Assembly: GCA_027484285.1 (NCBI GenBank)
Contig: JAIXTG010000155.1
Location: forward strand, 1-32,868
DNA: 32,868 nucleotides
Source of the DNA: Oxalobacteraceae bacterium
Lineage (GTDB): Bacteria > Pseudomonadota > Gammaproteobacteria > Burkholderiales > Burkholderiaceae_D
Direction of reading: 5' to 3'
This document shows positions 1 through 11,024 of this stretch, piece by piece; positions within the stretch are counted from its first letter, which is position 1; every line of letters begins with the position of its first letter. The position numbers and the translations under genes were made by a program. The notes beneath the pieces are model-generated. The model saw only the letters and a list, made by a program, of their open reading frames with translations. It had not been told where the DNA came from and ran no database searches.

Positions 1-87
1 CGCCGTGGCAACGCTGCCGCGGCCGCCGTCGGTGTCTGGTCGCCGGACAGCCTGGGCATGGGTCAGCGCCGCCGAACCCGCGGCTGA
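1..87 (+). CDS. rluB: C-terminal tail of probable RluB (23S rRNA pseudouridine synthase), partial
   Basis: Frame 1 is open from the window edge and ends at TGA 85-87. It encodes a 28-residue tail rich in Arg, Gly and Ala that ends GQRRRTRG. In Burkholderiales rluB normally sits directly upstream of rimP, and its protein usually ends in a basic, low-complexity extension, so position and composition both fit. The catalytic domain lies outside the window, so the name is inferred from gene order and not from any conserved motif. Confidence 0.45.
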   Translation, partial: RRGNAAAAAVGVWSPDSLGMGQRRRTRG

Positions 88-136
88 AGCTGCGGGCGAT
101 GTTCCGGATTTGATAACCTCGGCGCCGCATTCCGCA

Positions 137-165
137 TTGCGGCGAAAGGCATGATCGAATATAAT
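137..165 (+). promoter_or_regulatory. Probable sigma70 promoter of the rimP-nusA-infB operon
   Basis: A perfect -10 hexamer TATAAT (160-165) lies exactly 17 bp downstream of TTGCGG (137-142), which matches three of six -35 positions (TTG). Transcription would start near 172 and give an untranslated leader of about 325 nt before rimP. This is the only perfect -10 noticed between the rluB end and rimP. Confidence 0.6.
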
Positions 166-238
166 CATAGACTTAACAAAGCTGCTGCGGGTTTGTATCG
201 GCGATTAACCGATGCCAGCCTTGCCGGACAGGGAGTAT

Positions 239-270
239 AAAAAAGATGGGCAGATGCCCATTTTTTTTTT
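239..270 (+). terminator. Terminator-like hairpin in the rimP leader
   Basis: A-run plus GATGGGC (239-251), tetraloop AGAT (252-255), then GCCCAT followed by a run of ten T (256-270). The stem is about 13 bp including one G-U pair, and the T-run follows directly. It has the form of an intrinsic terminator and, because A-tracts precede it, it would also look like one on the minus strand. It lies downstream of the putative rimP promoter, so it could attenuate the operon, or simply end rluB transcription if the true operon promoter is downstream. Confidence 0.55.
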
Positions 271-316
271 CCTGAACGCGGGGAGCTTGTCCGTGGGCAG
301 TGCGTATTGGAAGCTT

Positions 317-454
317 TGCTTCTTCTGGAAGCGGAGCTGCTGGAAGAAGCAGGGTTGTCGGCGAAAGTGAATGGTCTGGCGAGGGCGTGTCCTTCGCCAC
401 CTTTCACTTTTGCTCGTGGAAGGCTGCACTCTCGTGGCGGCATGCCGGCACGAG
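317..454 (+). other. Three consecutive hairpins in the rimP leader RNA
   Basis: Hairpin A: TGCTTCTTC (317-325) pairs perfectly with GAAGAAGCA (343-351). Hairpin B: AAAGTGAA (364-371) pairs with TTCACTTT (403-410), and after an internal loop TGGCGAGGG (377-385) pairs with CCTTCGCCA (391-399) around a 5-nt loop. Hairpin C: positions 431-454 form a 24-bp palindrome with one mismatched pair. With the terminator-like stem at 239-270 the leader holds four ordered stems and no plausible gene. Long paired stems like B are typical RNase III substrates, and the E. coli nusA leader is known to be processed and autoregulated. A similar role here is inference. Confidence 0.5.
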
Positions 455-496
455 GCGGCTGCATGGTGTATTGGCTGTGAATTGGGGTGATGTCAG

Positions 497-970
497 GTGT
501 TGTCTGCGCTGATTGAGAAAACGGTGACCGGCATGGGTTACGAGCTGGTCGATTTCGAGCAGGCGGCCCGCGGTCTGCTGCGCGTCTACATTGACACGTT
601 GCCGGAGGAAGATCGTCCGGTGATGGTCGAGGACTGCGAAAAAGTCACGCACCAGCTGCTGCACGTGCTGACTGTCGAGAATGCCAATTACGAGCGGCTC
701 GAGGTGTCTTCGCCGGGGCTGGATCGGCCGCTGAAAAAGCTCGCCGATTACACGCGTTTCGCCGGACAGGAAGCGATCGTGAAGCTGCGCATGGCGATGC
801 CCGGCGCTGCCAACCGGAAGTCCTTCCAGGGCATCCTGCACGAACCCGAGGGCGACACCCTGAAGCTTGAGTTTGAAGGAAATGATGGGCCGGCGATGCT
901 CGAGTTTTCGCTGGCGGAAGTGGACAAGGCACGCTTGGTGCCAAGAGTGGATTTCAGGAGCCGTAAATGA
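497..970 (+). CDS. rimP: Ribosome maturation factor RimP
   Basis: A 157-residue protein needed for maturation of the 30S subunit in the cytoplasm. The N-terminal domain starts with an [16 protein letters not shown] stretch and carries the family segment [12 protein letters not shown] near residues 74-85. The C-terminal SH3-like barrel ends [15 protein letters not shown]. Length matches the family (about 150-165). The start is GTG at 497, with GGGG at 484-487 as a weak Shine-Dalgarno. An out-of-frame ATG at 490 opens an 8-codon frame overlapping this start. The stop overlaps the nusA ATG by four bases (ATGA), so nusA translation is probably coupled. Confidence 0.95.
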   Translation: MLSALIEKTVTGMGYELVDFEQAARGLLRVYIDTLPEEDRPVMVEDCEKVTHQLLHVLTVENANYERLEVSSPGLDRPLKKLADYTRFAGQEAIVKLRMAMPGAANRKSFQGILHEPEGDTLKLEFEGNDGPAMLEFSLAEVDKARLVPRVDFRSRK

Positions 971-2526
971 GTCGCGAAATTTTGTTGCTGGTCGATGCGC
1001 TGGCGCGTGAAAAGAACGTCGACAAGGAAGTCGTCTTTGGCGCGCTTGAGCATGCGCTGGCACAGGCAACCAAGAAGCGCTATGAAGGCGAGGTCGACAT
1101 TCGCGTATCCATCGACCGCGAGACCGGTGAATTCGAGTCCTTCCGCCGCTGGCATGTGGTACCCGATGAAGCCGGCCTGCAGCAGCCTGACCAGGAGATT
1201 CTGCTGTTCGAAGCGCGCGAGCAGATCGAGGACATCGAAGTCGACGACTACATCGAAGAGCCGATCGAGTCGGTCGACTTCGGCCGTCGCTTCGCGCAGG
1301 ACACCAAGCAGGTGGTGCTGCAGCGCATCCGCGATGCGGAGCGCGAGCAGATCCTGGCCGATTTCCTTGAGCGCGGCGATTCGCTCGTGACCGGCACCAT
1401 CAAGCGCATGGAGCGCGGCGATGCGATTGTCGAATCGGGCAAGATCGAGGCGCGCCTGCCGCGCGACCAGATGATCCCGAAAGAGAACCTGCGCATCGGC
1501 GACCGCGTGCGTGCATACATCCTGCGCATCGACCGCAATGCGCGCGGACCGCAGGTAATCCTGTCGCGTACCGCGCCGGAATTCATCATGAAACTGTTCG
1601 AGCTCGAAGTTCCCGAGATCGAGCAGGGCCTGCTGCATATCCAGTCGGCAGCCCGCGACCCGGGCGTGCGTGCAAAGATTGCAGTGCACACCAGCGACAA
1701 GCGGATCGATCCGATCGGTACCTGCGTCGGCATGCGCGGTTCGCGCGTGCAGAGCGTGACCGGCGAACTTGGCGGCGAGCGGGTCGACATCGTGCTGTGG
1801 TCGGATGACCCGGCGCAGTTCGTGATTGGCGCGCTGGCGCCTGCGAACGTGTCGTCGATCGTGGTCGACGAAGACAAGCATGCGATGGACGTGGTGGTCG
1901 ACGAGGAAAACCTCGCGATCGCGATCGGTCGCGGCGGCCAGAACGTGCGCCTCGCAAGCGAGCTGACTGGCTGGCAGATCAACATCATGACTGCCGAGGA
2001 ATCGGCGGACAAGGCGGCCTCCGAGACCGCAGCGATCCGCGGGCTGTTCATGGAGAAGCTCGACGTCGACGAGGAAGTCGCCGACATCCTCGCCCAGGAA
2101 GGCTTCTCGACCCTGGAAGAGATTGCCTATGTGCCGATCCAGGAAATGCTCGAGATCGCGGCGTTTGACGAGGACACCGTCAACGAACTGCGCAACCGTG
2201 CGCGTGATGCGCTCGTGACCGAGGCGATCGCTTCCGAGGAAGGCCTCGAGGGCATGGAAGAAGCACTGGTCAACCTCGAGGGCATGGACCGAACGATCGC
2301 TGGCAAGCTGGGCCTTGCCGGAGTGAAGACGCTCGAGCAGTTCGCGAACCTCGCGTATGACGAGTTCGGCGCGATTCTGGCGCTGCCGACCGACCGGGCA
2401 CGCCAGCTGATCGATGAAGAGTTCAAGGATGTGACAGACGATGAAATGCGCCTGATCGACGCAAAATATGACGACCACGCGAAAGCCCTGCAGGCGCGGG
2501 TCTGGAGCGTCGCGGAAAGCAAATAA
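967..2526 (+). CDS. nusA: Transcription termination/antitermination protein NusA
   Basis: A 519-residue RNA polymerase-binding factor controlling pausing, intrinsic and Rho termination and rRNA antitermination. Domains in order: N-terminal polymerase-binding domain (about 1-130), S1 domain (about 137-200, with [14 protein letters not shown] at about 142), KH1 and KH2 (about 205-345, including [13 protein letters not shown] and [14 protein letters not shown]), then two acidic AR repeats (about 365-500), as in E. coli. AGGAG at 956-960 sits 6 nt before the ATG, inside the end of rimP. The operon order rimP-nusA-infB is conserved across proteobacteria. The overlapping 576-residue minus-strand frame is a GC-driven shadow. 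Confidence 0.98.
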   Translation: MSREILLLVDALAREKNVDKEVVFGALEHALAQATKKRYEGEVDIRVSIDRETGEFESFRRWHVVPDEAGLQQPDQEILLFEAREQIEDIEVDDYIEEPIESVDFGRRFAQDTKQVVLQRIRDAEREQILADFLERGDSLVTGTIKRMERGDAIVESGKIEARLPRDQMIPKENLRIGDRVRAYILRIDRNARGPQVILSRTAPEFIMKLFELEVPEIEQGLLHIQSAARDPGVRAKIAVHTSDKRIDPIGTCVGMRGSRVQSVTGELGGERVDIVLWSDDPAQFVIGALAPANVSSIVVDEDKHAMDVVVDEENLAIAIGRGGQNVRLASELTGWQINIMTAEESADKAASETAAIRGLFMEKLDVDEEVADILAQEGFSTLEEIAYVPIQEMLEIAAFDEDTVNELRNRARDALVTEAIASEEGLEGMEEALVNLEGMDRTIAGKLGLAGVKTLEQFANLAYDEFGAILALPTDRARQLIDEEFKDVTDDEMRLIDAKYDDHAKALQARVWSVAESK

Positions 2527-2571
2527 GCGATCCGATCATCATCCCAACGCGTCACAAGAAAAGAGGATTGA

Positions 2572-5382
2572 ATGGCGAGTAACAACGTAGCCCAGTTTGC
2601 CACCGAGCTGAAAATGCCGGCGGACGTGCTGCTCAGGCAGCTGCGTGATGCGGGCGTGGACAAGAGTTCGGTCGAAGACCAGCTGTCGAAGGAAGACAAG
2701 GACAAGCTGCTCGGGCATTTGCGCAAGGTGCATGGTGTCGCGGCGGATGGCGAAAAGAAAAAGATCACACTGACCCGCAAGGAAACCACCGAGATCAAGC
2801 AGGCTGACTCCAGCGGCAAGTCGCGCACGATCCAGGTCGAGGTGCGGAAGAAGCGCACGTTCGTCAAACGCGATGACATGCCGGTGGCGACCGAGGTCGA
2901 GCCTGCAGAGCCCGTAGCCCCTGTGGTCGACGAGGCAGAGCGTGAGCGTCGCGCGGAAGAGGAGCGGCGCCAGGCAGAACTGATCGCACGCCAGGAAGCA
3001 GAGCTTCGCGAGAAGCAGGAAAGGCTGGCGCAGCTGGAGGCCGAACGCGCAGCCGAGCAGGCACGTGAGGCGGCGCGCGCAAAAGCAGAGGCTGAAGCCG
3101 CTGCCGCAGCAGCTGCACAGGCCGCAAAGAGCGAGCTGTCTGCCGCCCAGGCTGCCGCTGCCGAGGCTGCAGCGGCCGAAGCAGCCGCTGCCCTGGCTGC
3201 CCGCGAGAAAGAGGCTGCCGAGCGCGCTGCCGCGTCCGAGCGCGCGCGCAAGGCTGTCGCTGATGAAGTCGCCCAGATCAAGGCCATGATGGCGCAGCCG
3301 CGCAAGGTCATCAAGGCACCGGAGCCGGCGCCGGCGCCGGCCCCTGCGGCACGCGCCGAGGGGACGCTGCACCGCCCAGCAACCACGGCCACCGCCGCCA
3401 AGCCCGGCGACAAGAAGGATGACAAGAAGCCGGGTGACAAGAAATCGATCAAGTCGGCCAATGTGTCGTCGACCTGGCAGGATGAGAAAAAGCGCGGTGC
3501 AGGCGGTCTCAAGACCCGCGGCGCGCCCAGTGGCGGCCGGGACGGCTGGCGTGCAGGTCCGCGCGGGCGCCGCAATTCGCATGGCGATGATCGCGAGTCG
3601 AATTTCCAGCAGCCGACCGAAGCCGTGGTGCGCGAAGTTCACGTGCCCGAGACCATCACGGTCGCCGAGCTCGCCCACAAGATGGCGGTGAAGGCAGCCG
3701 AGGTCATCAAGCAGCTGATGAAACTGGGTCAGATGGTCACCATCAACCAGGTACTCGACCAGGAAACCGCGATGATCGTCGTCGAGGAAATGGGCCATCT
3801 CGCCCATGCGGCCAAGCTGGACGATCCGGAGGCCCTGCTCGAGGTCGGCGCGGTCCAGGCCGATGTCGAACTCAAGCCGCGTGCACCGGTGGTGACTGTC
3901 ATGGGTCACGTTGACCATGGCAAGACCTCGCTGCTCGACTACATCCGCCGTGCGAAAGTCGCCGCTGGCGAAGCGGGCGGCATTACCCAGCATATCGGCG
4001 CTTATCACGTTGAAACGCCGCGCGGCATGATCACTTTCCTCGACACCCCGGGCCACGAGGCATTTACTGCCATGCGTGCACGCGGTGCGAAAGCAACCGA
4101 CATCGTGATCCTGGTGGTGGCTGCCGACGACGGCGTGATGCCCCAGACCAAGGAAGCGATTGCGCATGCGAAGGCTGCCGGCGTGCCGCTGGTGGTTGCC
4201 ATCAACAAGATCGACAAGCCGGGTGCCAACGCCGAGCGCGTCACGCAGGAACTGATCGCCGAGCAGGTGGTGCCGGAAGCTTACGGCGGCGATTCGCCGT
4301 TCATCCCGGTGTCCGCCAAGACCGGCGAGGGCATTGATACCCTGCTCGAGAACGTGCTTTTGCAGGCCGAAGTGCTGGAACTGCAGGCGCCGGTCGAAGC
4401 GCCGGCCAAGGGCCTTGTTATCGAAGCGAAGCTGGACAAGGGCCGCGGCCCGGTCGCCACGATCATGGTGCAGTCCGGCACGCTCAAGCGTGGCGACATC
4501 GTGCTTGCCGGTTCGGCCTACGGACGCGTACGCGCCATGCTCGACGAGAACGGCAAGAACATCGCCGAGGCCGGCCCCTCGATCCCGGTCGAGATCCAGG
4601 GCCTGACCGAGGTTCCGGCCGCCGGCGAAGAAGCAATGGTGCTGACTGATGAACGGAAGGCGCGCGAAATTGCCCTGTTCAGGCAGGGCAAGTACCGCGA
4701 CGTGAAACTGGCGAAGCAGCAGGCTGCGAAACTGGAAAACATGTTCGAGCAGATGGCCGAGGGCGAGGTGAAGAACCTGCCGCTGATCATCAAGGCCGAT
4801 GTGCAGGGCTCGCAGGAAGCGCTGGTGGCTTCGTTGCAGAAACTGTCGACGTCCGAAGTGCGGGTGCAGGTCGTGCACGCAGCAGTTGGCGGCATCAGCG
4901 AATCCGATGTCAACCTTGCGCTGGCATCGAAGGCGGTCATCCTTGGCTTCAACGTGCGTGCCGATTCGTCGGCGCGCAAGCTGGCCGAGACCTCCGGCAT
5001 CGACATCCGTTACTACAACATCATTTACGACGCGATCGACGAGATCAAGGCAGCCCTGGGCGGCATGCTCTCGCCAGAGAAGCGCGAGCATTCGCTGGGC
5101 CTGGTCGAAATCCGCCAGGTATTCCTGGTCAGCAAAGTCGGCGCGATTGCAGGTTGCTACGTGCTCGAGGGCATGGTCAAGCGGGGTGCTCAGGTTCGCC
5201 TGCTGCGCGACAACGTCGTGTTGTGGACCGGCGAACTCGATTCGCTGAAACGCTTCAAGGACGATGTCAAGGAAGTGAAATCCGGCTTCGAATGCGGCCT
5301 GTCGCTGAAGAACTTCAACGACATCAAGGAAGGCGACCAGCTCGAAGTCTTCGAAGTGCAGGAAGTCGCGCGTACCTTGTAA
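2572..5382 (+). CDS. infB: Translation initiation factor IF-2
   Basis: A 936-residue GTPase that brings fMet-tRNA to the 30S subunit and promotes subunit joining. An IF2_N module lies at residues 1-55. A long Ala/Glu/Arg-rich, probably helical linker follows (about 120-240), then a Pro/Ala/Lys-rich stretch and a second IF2_N module near 360-410. The G domain shows G1 GHVDHGKT (445-452), G3 DTPGH (491-495) and G4 NKID (545-548), followed by the beta-barrel and C-terminal tRNA-binding domains. The Shine-Dalgarno AAGAGGA lies about 5 nt before ATG 2572. The linker length is usual for Burkholderiales and accounts for the large size. Confidence 0.98.
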   Translation: MASNNVAQFATELKMPADVLLRQLRDAGVDKSSVEDQLSKEDKDKLLGHLRKVHGVAADGEKKKITLTRKETTEIKQADSSGKSRTIQVEVRKKRTFVKRDDMPVATEVEPAEPVAPVVDEAERERRAEEERRQAELIARQEAELREKQERLAQLEAERAAEQAREAARAKAEAEAAAAAAAQAAKSELSAAQAAAAEAAAAEAAAALAAREKEAAERAAASERARKAVADEVAQIKAMMAQPRKVIKAPEPAPAPAPAARAEGTLHRPATTATAAKPGDKKDDKKPGDKKSIKSANVSSTWQDEKKRGAGGLKTRGAPSGGRDGWRAGPRGRRNSHGDDRESNFQQPTEAVVREVHVPETITVAELAHKMAVKAAEVIKQLMKLGQMVTINQVLDQETAMIVVEEMGHLAHAAKLDDPEALLEVGAVQADVELKPRAPVVTVMGHVDHGKTSLLDYIRRAKVAAGEAGGITQHIGAYHVETPRGMITFLDTPGHEAFTAMRARGAKATDIVILVVAADDGVMPQTKEAIAHAKAAGVPLVVAINKIDKPGANAERVTQELIAEQVVPEAYGGDSPFIPVSAKTGEGIDTLLENVLLQAEVLELQAPVEAPAKGLVIEAKLDKGRGPVATIMVQSGTLKRGDIVLAGSAYGRVRAMLDENGKNIAEAGPSIPVEIQGLTEVPAAGEEAMVLTDERKAREIALFRQGKYRDVKLAKQQAAKLENMFEQMAEGEVKNLPLIIKADVQGSQEALVASLQKLSTSEVRVQVVHAAVGGISESDVNLALASKAVILGFNVRADSSARKLAETSGIDIRYYNIIYDAIDEIKAALGGMLSPEKREHSLGLVEIRQVFLVSKVGAIAGCYVLEGMVKRGAQVRLLRDNVVLWTGELDSLKRFKDDVKEVKSGFECGLSLKNFNDIKEGDQLEVFEVQEVARTL

Positions 5383-5397
5383 TACCAAAAGCGCGGG

Positions 5398-5470
5398 ATC
5401 CCGGCTTGCTCCAGGATGACGAATTCCAGGCCAGCGGTTTCTGGAACGTCATCCCGGCACACGCCGGGAT
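5398..5470. repeat. REP-like inverted repeat pair between infB and rbfA
   Basis: Two 23-nt units lie in opposite orientation. The left (5398-5420) begins ATCCCGGC and ends GGATGAC; the right (5448-5470) begins GTCATCC and ends GCCGGGAT. Their outer ends match as inverted copies with a few mismatches. Between them TTCCAG (5424-5429) pairs with CTGGAA (5441-5446), so the whole segment can fold into one long hairpin. The right unit alone also forms CCCGGC-ACAC-GCCGGG. The GTCATCCC...GGGAT form resembles dispersed extragenic palindromes common in proteobacteria. No other copy was noticed in this window. Confidence 0.6.
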
Positions 5471-5494
5471 TTTGCGTCTTCACTCCTTTTTTTC

Positions 5495-5884
5495 ATGGTC
5501 AAGCACAGTAAATCCATCCCCGGCCGGAGCCAGCGCGTCGCAGACCAGATCCAGAAAGACCTGGCCGAACTGATCGCGATGGAAGTCAAGGATCCGCGGG
5601 TCGGCATGATCACGCTGTCCGAAGTCCAGCTGACGCCCGATTACGCGCATGCCAAGGTGTTCTTCACCACGCTGGCCGACGATCCGGCCGCAGTGCAGAA
5701 CACGCTGCAGGGCCTGAAGAAAGCCGCCGGCTTCCTGCGCGCGCAGCTTGGCCGCCGGCTGCACATTCATACCCTGCCAGAACTGCATTTCGTGCATGAC
5801 CAGTCCACCGCGCGCGGCGCCGCGCTATCGAAACTGATCGACGAAGCGAATGCGACCCGCGCAAAAGACGCGGACGAACAGTAA
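5495..5884 (+). CDS. rbfA: 30S ribosome-binding factor RbfA
   Basis: A 129-residue cold-shock-type ribosome maturation factor that binds the 30S subunit near the 5' helix of 16S rRNA. The single KH-like fold is visible from [18 protein letters not shown] through [25 protein letters not shown] to the terminal segment ending [11 protein letters not shown]. Length matches the family (about 120-135). ATG 5495 gives the family N-terminus ([12 protein letters not shown]). It is preceded by a T-run rather than a clear Shine-Dalgarno, so initiation may be weak or depend on upstream translation. It lies 112 nt after infB, behind the REP-like hairpin. Confidence 0.95.
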   Translation: MVKHSKSIPGRSQRVADQIQKDLAELIAMEVKDPRVGMITLSEVQLTPDYAHAKVFFTTLADDPAAVQNTLQGLKKAAGFLRAQLGRRLHIHTLPELHFVHDQSTARGAALSKLIDEANATRAKDADEQ

Positions 5885-5896
5885 AGACGCCATTCC

Positions 5897-6841
5897 GTGA
5901 ATCTGCCCGCGAAACGCAAGCGCGTGCCTGTGCACGGCGTGCTGCTGCTCGACAAGCCGGCAGGCATGAGCAGCACCCAGGCGCTCGCAAAGGCAAAGTG
6001 GCTGCTGAATGCAGAAAAGGCCGGGCACACCGGCACGCTCGATCCGTTTGCCACCGGCCTGCTGCCGCTGTGCTTCGGCGAAGCGACGAAATTCGCGCAG
6101 GATTTGCTCGAAGCCGACAAGACCTATGAAGCCACTGTGCAGCTGGGTCAGGCCACCACAACCGGCGACACCGAGGGCGAGGTGATCGAATCGCGGCCAG
6201 TCGATTTCGGCCGCGAGCAGGTCGAAGCCGTACTGGCGACGTTTCGTGGCCCGATCTTGCAAGTGCCGCCCATGTATTCCGCGCTCAAGCGCGACGGCAA
6301 GCCGCTGTACGAATACGCGCGCGCCGGCGTGACGCTGGAGCGCGATGCGCGCGCCGTCACTATCCATGCGCTGGAGCTGATCGAATTTTCCCCGCCGCAG
6401 CTGAAACTGCGGGTCCACTGCAGCAAGGGCACGTACATCCGGGTGCTGGGCGAAGATATCGGCCGTGCCCTTGGCTGCGGCGCCCACCTGAGTGCACTGC
6501 ATCGCACCGGCATCGCTGCGCTGTCCGTCGGCGCTGCCTGTTCGCTGGAGCAGCTCGAATCGGCTTCTGCAGAAGCCCGTTCGTCGATCCTGCTGCCGGT
6601 CGATGCGCTGGCGTCGACTTTGCCGGCCATCGTGCTGGGCGATGAATTGTTGCGTCGCTTCCTGCATGGCCAGCGCCTGTCCCTGGTCCGCGAAACCGAC
6701 TGGTCCGGGCCGGCATCCGGCCGCGTCCGGGTGCTCGGTGCTTCCGGACACTTTGCCGGCACCGCCCATGTCAACGACGATCGCCTGCTCGTGCCAGAGC
6801 GGGTTCTGTCCACGCAGGTTGCTGCGGGCGGCACGCGCTAA
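5897..6841 (+). CDS. truB: tRNA pseudouridine(55) synthase TruB
   Basis: A 314-residue enzyme that isomerises U55 in the T loop of tRNAs. The catalytic motif GHTGTLDPFATGLLP contains the nucleophile Asp49. Other family blocks are LLLDKPAGMSS near the N-terminus, the KTYEATVQLG strand, and CSKGTYIRVLGEDIG, followed by a PUA-like C-terminal part. The start is GTG 5897, 12 nt after the rbfA stop, with no strong Shine-Dalgarno. That spacing, the weak site and the order rbfA-truB suggest co-expression. Length and motifs look intact. Confidence 0.96.
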   Translation: MNLPAKRKRVPVHGVLLLDKPAGMSSTQALAKAKWLLNAEKAGHTGTLDPFATGLLPLCFGEATKFAQDLLEADKTYEATVQLGQATTTGDTEGEVIESRPVDFGREQVEAVLATFRGPILQVPPMYSALKRDGKPLYEYARAGVTLERDARAVTIHALELIEFSPPQLKLRVHCSKGTYIRVLGEDIGRALGCGAHLSALHRTGIAALSVGAACSLEQLESASAEARSSILLPVDALASTLPAIVLGDELLRRFLHGQRLSLVRETDWSGPASGRVRVLGASGHFAGTAHVNDDRLLVPERVLSTQVAAGGTR

Positions 6842-7055
6842 GCCGCGTGGAACCGCCCAGGCTGGCTGCAGGAGGTCGGGGCGGCGGGTCCGGGCTGCGC
6901 AAGCGCTGCGTTGTCGCTGCAGGAAGTTTGCATCCTGCCAAACATTCTGGCTCTCCGGAAACGAAACATTCGCGACTTTTAACGAGTTGCCGGCTTCATT
7001 AATCCTTTCGCATCCCGTGTTCCCGAGGGCCCGGCGATTCATGACGCAAGCATTT

Positions 7056-7075
7056 GAAATTCCACGGGATTTCAC
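7056..7075. promoter_or_regulatory. 20-bp palindrome upstream of the typA promoter (possible operator)
   Basis: TGAAATTCC-AC-GGGATTTCA is an inverted repeat with only one imperfect (T/G) position. Its centre lies about 42 bp before the predicted typA transcription start near 7108, a typical position for a class II activator, or it could be a repressor site. It does not clearly match a known consensus, so the regulator is not assigned. The rest of the 296-nt truB-typA gap shows only short GC-rich stems without T-runs. Confidence 0.4.
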
Positions 7076-7093
7076 GGATTTGTAGTCTCGCCG

Positions 7094-7102
7094 TGCTAAT
7101 AT
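7094..7102 (+). promoter_or_regulatory. Extended -10 promoter of typA
   Basis: TGCTAATAT is a TG-N-TAATAT extended -10 element 36 nt before the typA ATG. No good -35 hexamer is found 17 bp upstream, which fits extended -10 promoters. Transcription would begin around 7108, leaving a leader of about 30 nt. Confidence 0.5.
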
Positions 7103-7137
7103 GCGCGGTTTAGTTTTTTCGGACTCTCGCTCGCCTC

Positions 7138-8976
<1,839 letters not shown>

Positions 8977-8995
8977 CGCGGACTCGTTCCGCACA

Positions 8996-9025
8996 GAAAA
9001 GCGCCGTCAGGCGCTTTTCTTTTTT
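8996..9025 (+). terminator. Intrinsic terminator after typA
   Basis: A perfect 10-bp stem, GAAAAGCGCC (8996-9005) with GGCGCTTTTC (9010-9019), closes a GTCA tetraloop and is followed by six T (9020-9025). It begins 20 nt after the typA stop. Confidence 0.92.
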
Positions 9026-9072
9026 CCGTCATCCGCCTTCACCCTCTTTACCGTGTTGCCTGCCCGATCCTG

Positions 9073-10068
9073 ATGAGTCCGACCCGCAAACCGCTGCCGC
9101 CGCGCCGCCTGTCCGTCGCCCCGATGCTCGACTGGACGGATCGTCATTGCCGCTATTTTCATCGGCAGCTCACGCGTCACAGCTGGCTGTATACCGAGAT
9201 GGTGACCACCGGTTCGCTGATCCACGGGGACAGGCAGCGCTTCCTTGATTTTAGCGAGGACGAGCAGCCGGTTGCGTTGCAGCTGGGCGGCAGCGAGACG
9301 GACGAGCTCGCGCAGTGTGCGAAGCTGGGCCAGCAGTGGGGCTATGACGAGATCAACCTGAATTGCGGCTGCCCGTCCGAGCGCGTGCAGCGGGGCGCCT
9401 TCGGTGCCTGCCTGATGCTGGAGCCCACGCTGGTGGCCGACGGCGTCAAGGCCATGCGCGATGTGGTCGACATCGATGTCACCGTCAAGCACCGCATCGG
9501 CATCGACGAGGTGGAGTCTTACGATTTCGTGCGCGACTTCGTTGGCACCGTCGCCGACGCCGGCTGCCGGACCTTCATCGTCCACGCACGCAATGCGATC
9601 CTGAAGGGACTGTCTCCCAAGGAAAACCGCGAAATCCCGCCGCTGAAGTACGACTATGCGTACCAGCTGAAGAAAGATTTCCCGCAGCTCGAGATCATCG
9701 TCAACGGCGGCATTCGCACGCTCGAGGAGATCGATGCGCATCTGTTGTATGTCGACGGCGTGATGGTCGGGCGCGAGGCCTATCACAACCCCTGGCTGAT
9801 GTCGGCTTTCGATGAGCGCTATTACGGTGAAGGTCCGTTCGGCAAGACGCGGCTGCAGGTGGTCGAGGCGATGCTGCCTTACATCGAGCGCCAGCTCGCG
9901 ACTGGCGGCCCGCGGCTGAACAGCATCGTGCGCCACATGCTCGGGCTGATGTCCGGGCTGCGGGGGGCGCGACTGTTTCGCCAGGAAATGTCGGACTCGA
10001 AGGCGCTGGCCTGCGGCGATCCGCGATTGCTGCTGCGTGCCGCGCAGGCGCTGCCCGACGCTGCCTGA
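9073..10068 (+). CDS. dusA: tRNA dihydrouridine(20/20a) synthase DusA
   Basis: A 331-residue FMN-dependent TIM-barrel enzyme that reduces U20/U20a in the tRNA D loop using NADPH. The opening PRRLSVAPMLDWTDRHCRYFHR is the family FMN-binding start. NLNCGCPSERVQRGAFGACLM carries the catalytic Cys100. The stretch HARNAILKGLSPKENREIPPL is the hallmark separating DusA from DusB and DusC. VNGGI and DGVMVGREAYHNPW form the phosphate-binding end of the barrel. The Shine-Dalgarno is poor. The gene starts 48 nt past the typA terminator, so a separate promoter is expected in that short gap; none is obvious. Confidence 0.96.
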   Translation: MSPTRKPLPPRRLSVAPMLDWTDRHCRYFHRQLTRHSWLYTEMVTTGSLIHGDRQRFLDFSEDEQPVALQLGGSETDELAQCAKLGQQWGYDEINLNCGCPSERVQRGAFGACLMLEPTLVADGVKAMRDVVDIDVTVKHRIGIDEVESYDFVRDFVGTVADAGCRTFIVHARNAILKGLSPKENREIPPLKYDYAYQLKKDFPQLEIIVNGGIRTLEEIDAHLLYVDGVMVGREAYHNPWLMSAFDERYYGEGPFGKTRLQVVEAMLPYIERQLATGGPRLNSIVRHMLGLMSGLRGARLFRQEMSDSKALACGDPRLLLRAAQALPDAA

Positions 10069-10092
10069 TTATCCGCTGGCCTTTCCCTGCGC

Positions 10093-10108
10093 TGGCATGA
10101 AAGCTGCG
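10093..10108 (+). promoter_or_regulatory. Candidate sigma54 (-24/-12) promoter of the SDR gene
   Basis: TGGCATGAAAGCTGCG matches 9 of the 12 defined positions of the sigma54 consensus TGGCACG-N4-TTGCW. The essential GG (10094-10095) and GC (10106-10107) are at the required spacing. It lies 37 nt before the SDR start. A nearly identical core (TGGCATG-N4-CTGC) stands before the lipoprotein gene at 18208. In DNA this GC-rich a GG/GC pair alone is common, so the extended match is what carries weight. Confidence 0.45.
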
Positions 10109-10145
10109 CTCATCTTCTGGACGATAGCGTCACAGGGGAAACGCC

Positions 10146-11000
10146 ATGAGCGAGCAGGAATTTCCGCCGCAGCAGCAGGACAGGCAACCCGGCATTGAGG
10201 CCAGCATGCGGCCGCGTCCGGCCATCGAGGGCAAGCATTATCGTCCGGCAGGCAAGCTGCAGGGCAAGGTAGCGCTAATCACCGGTGGCGACAGCGGCAT
10301 CGGCGCTGCGGCTGCCATCGCTTTCGCGAAGGAAGGGGCGGATGTAGCAATCGCCTACCTGAATGAACACCAGGATGCCGAGCATGTCAGGCAGCTGGTG
10401 CAACAGCAGGGCCGGCAATGCGAATTGCTGCCCGGCGATCTCGGCGACCCGGCACTCTGCCGCCAGCTGGTGCAGCGCGTGATTGCGCGGTTCGGCAAGC
10501 TCGACATCCTGGTCAACAATGCGGCCGAACAGCATTCCGCATCGACCATCGAAGATATCCCCGACGGACAATTCGAGCGTACCTTCCGTACCAATATCTT
10601 CGCGTACTTCTACCTGACCAAGGCGGCCGTGCCGCACCTGAAGGAGGGAAGTCGCATCATCAACACGACGTCCGTTACCGCCTATCGCGGCAGCAGCCAC
10701 CTGCTCGATTACTCGTCGACCAAAGGGGCGATCGTCACCTTCACGCGCTCGCTGTCGCAGCAACTGGTGGGGCGCGGCATCCTGGTCAACGGCGTCGCGC
10801 CCGGGCCGGTATGGACGCCGCTGATACCCTCCAGCACCAGTGCGCAGGGCATTCCCGAGTTCGGCAAGGACGCGCCGATGGGACGCGCCGCACAGCCGGA
10901 AGAAATTGCGCCCTGCTTTGTATTCCTTGCCAGCGACGACAGCAGCTACATGACAGGACAGGTACTGCACCCGAACGGCGGCGAACTGATCAACACCTGA
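10146..11000 (+). CDS. SDR family oxidoreductase, YghA/general-stress type
   Basis: A 284-residue NAD(P)-dependent short-chain dehydrogenase. The polar N-terminal extension of about 35 residues (QPGIEASMRPRP) is characteristic of the YghA/YdaD/YhxD general-stress subgroup. Cofactor motif TGGDSGIG lies at 46-53 and NNAA at 124-127. The catalytic triad is Ser176, Tyr189 and Lys193 (YSSTK). The C-terminus has the subgroup ending TGQVLHPNGGELINT. AGGGGA lies about 7 nt before the ATG. Substrate is unknown. Subgroup members in other bacteria are induced by osmotic or general stress, which fits the envelope-stress setting here. A sigma54-like promoter is placed just upstream. Confidence 0.88.
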   Translation: MSEQEFPPQQQDRQPGIEASMRPRPAIEGKHYRPAGKLQGKVALITGGDSGIGAAAAIAFAKEGADVAIAYLNEHQDAEHVRQLVQQQGRQCELLPGDLGDPALCRQLVQRVIARFGKLDILVNNAAEQHSASTIEDIPDGQFERTFRTNIFAYFYLTKAAVPHLKEGSRIINTTSVTAYRGSSHLLDYSSTKGAIVTFTRSLSQQLVGRGILVNGVAPGPVWTPLIPSSTSAQGIPEFGKDAPMGRAAQPEEIAPCFVFLASDDSSYMTGQVLHPNGGELINT

Positions 11001-11024
11001 AGCACGCGACGGCGTTCCGGCAGC

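Noticed and set aside
490..516. Eight-codon upstream frame (ATG to TGA) overlapping the rimP start
   Set aside because: No separate ribosome site and no sign of conservation can be judged; most likely chance.
2539..5388. 949-residue open frame on the minus strand across infB
   Set aside because: It mirrors infB codons, shows no family motifs, and such antisense frames are expected in GC-rich genes. The 576-residue minus frame over nusA (748-2478) is rejected for the same reason.
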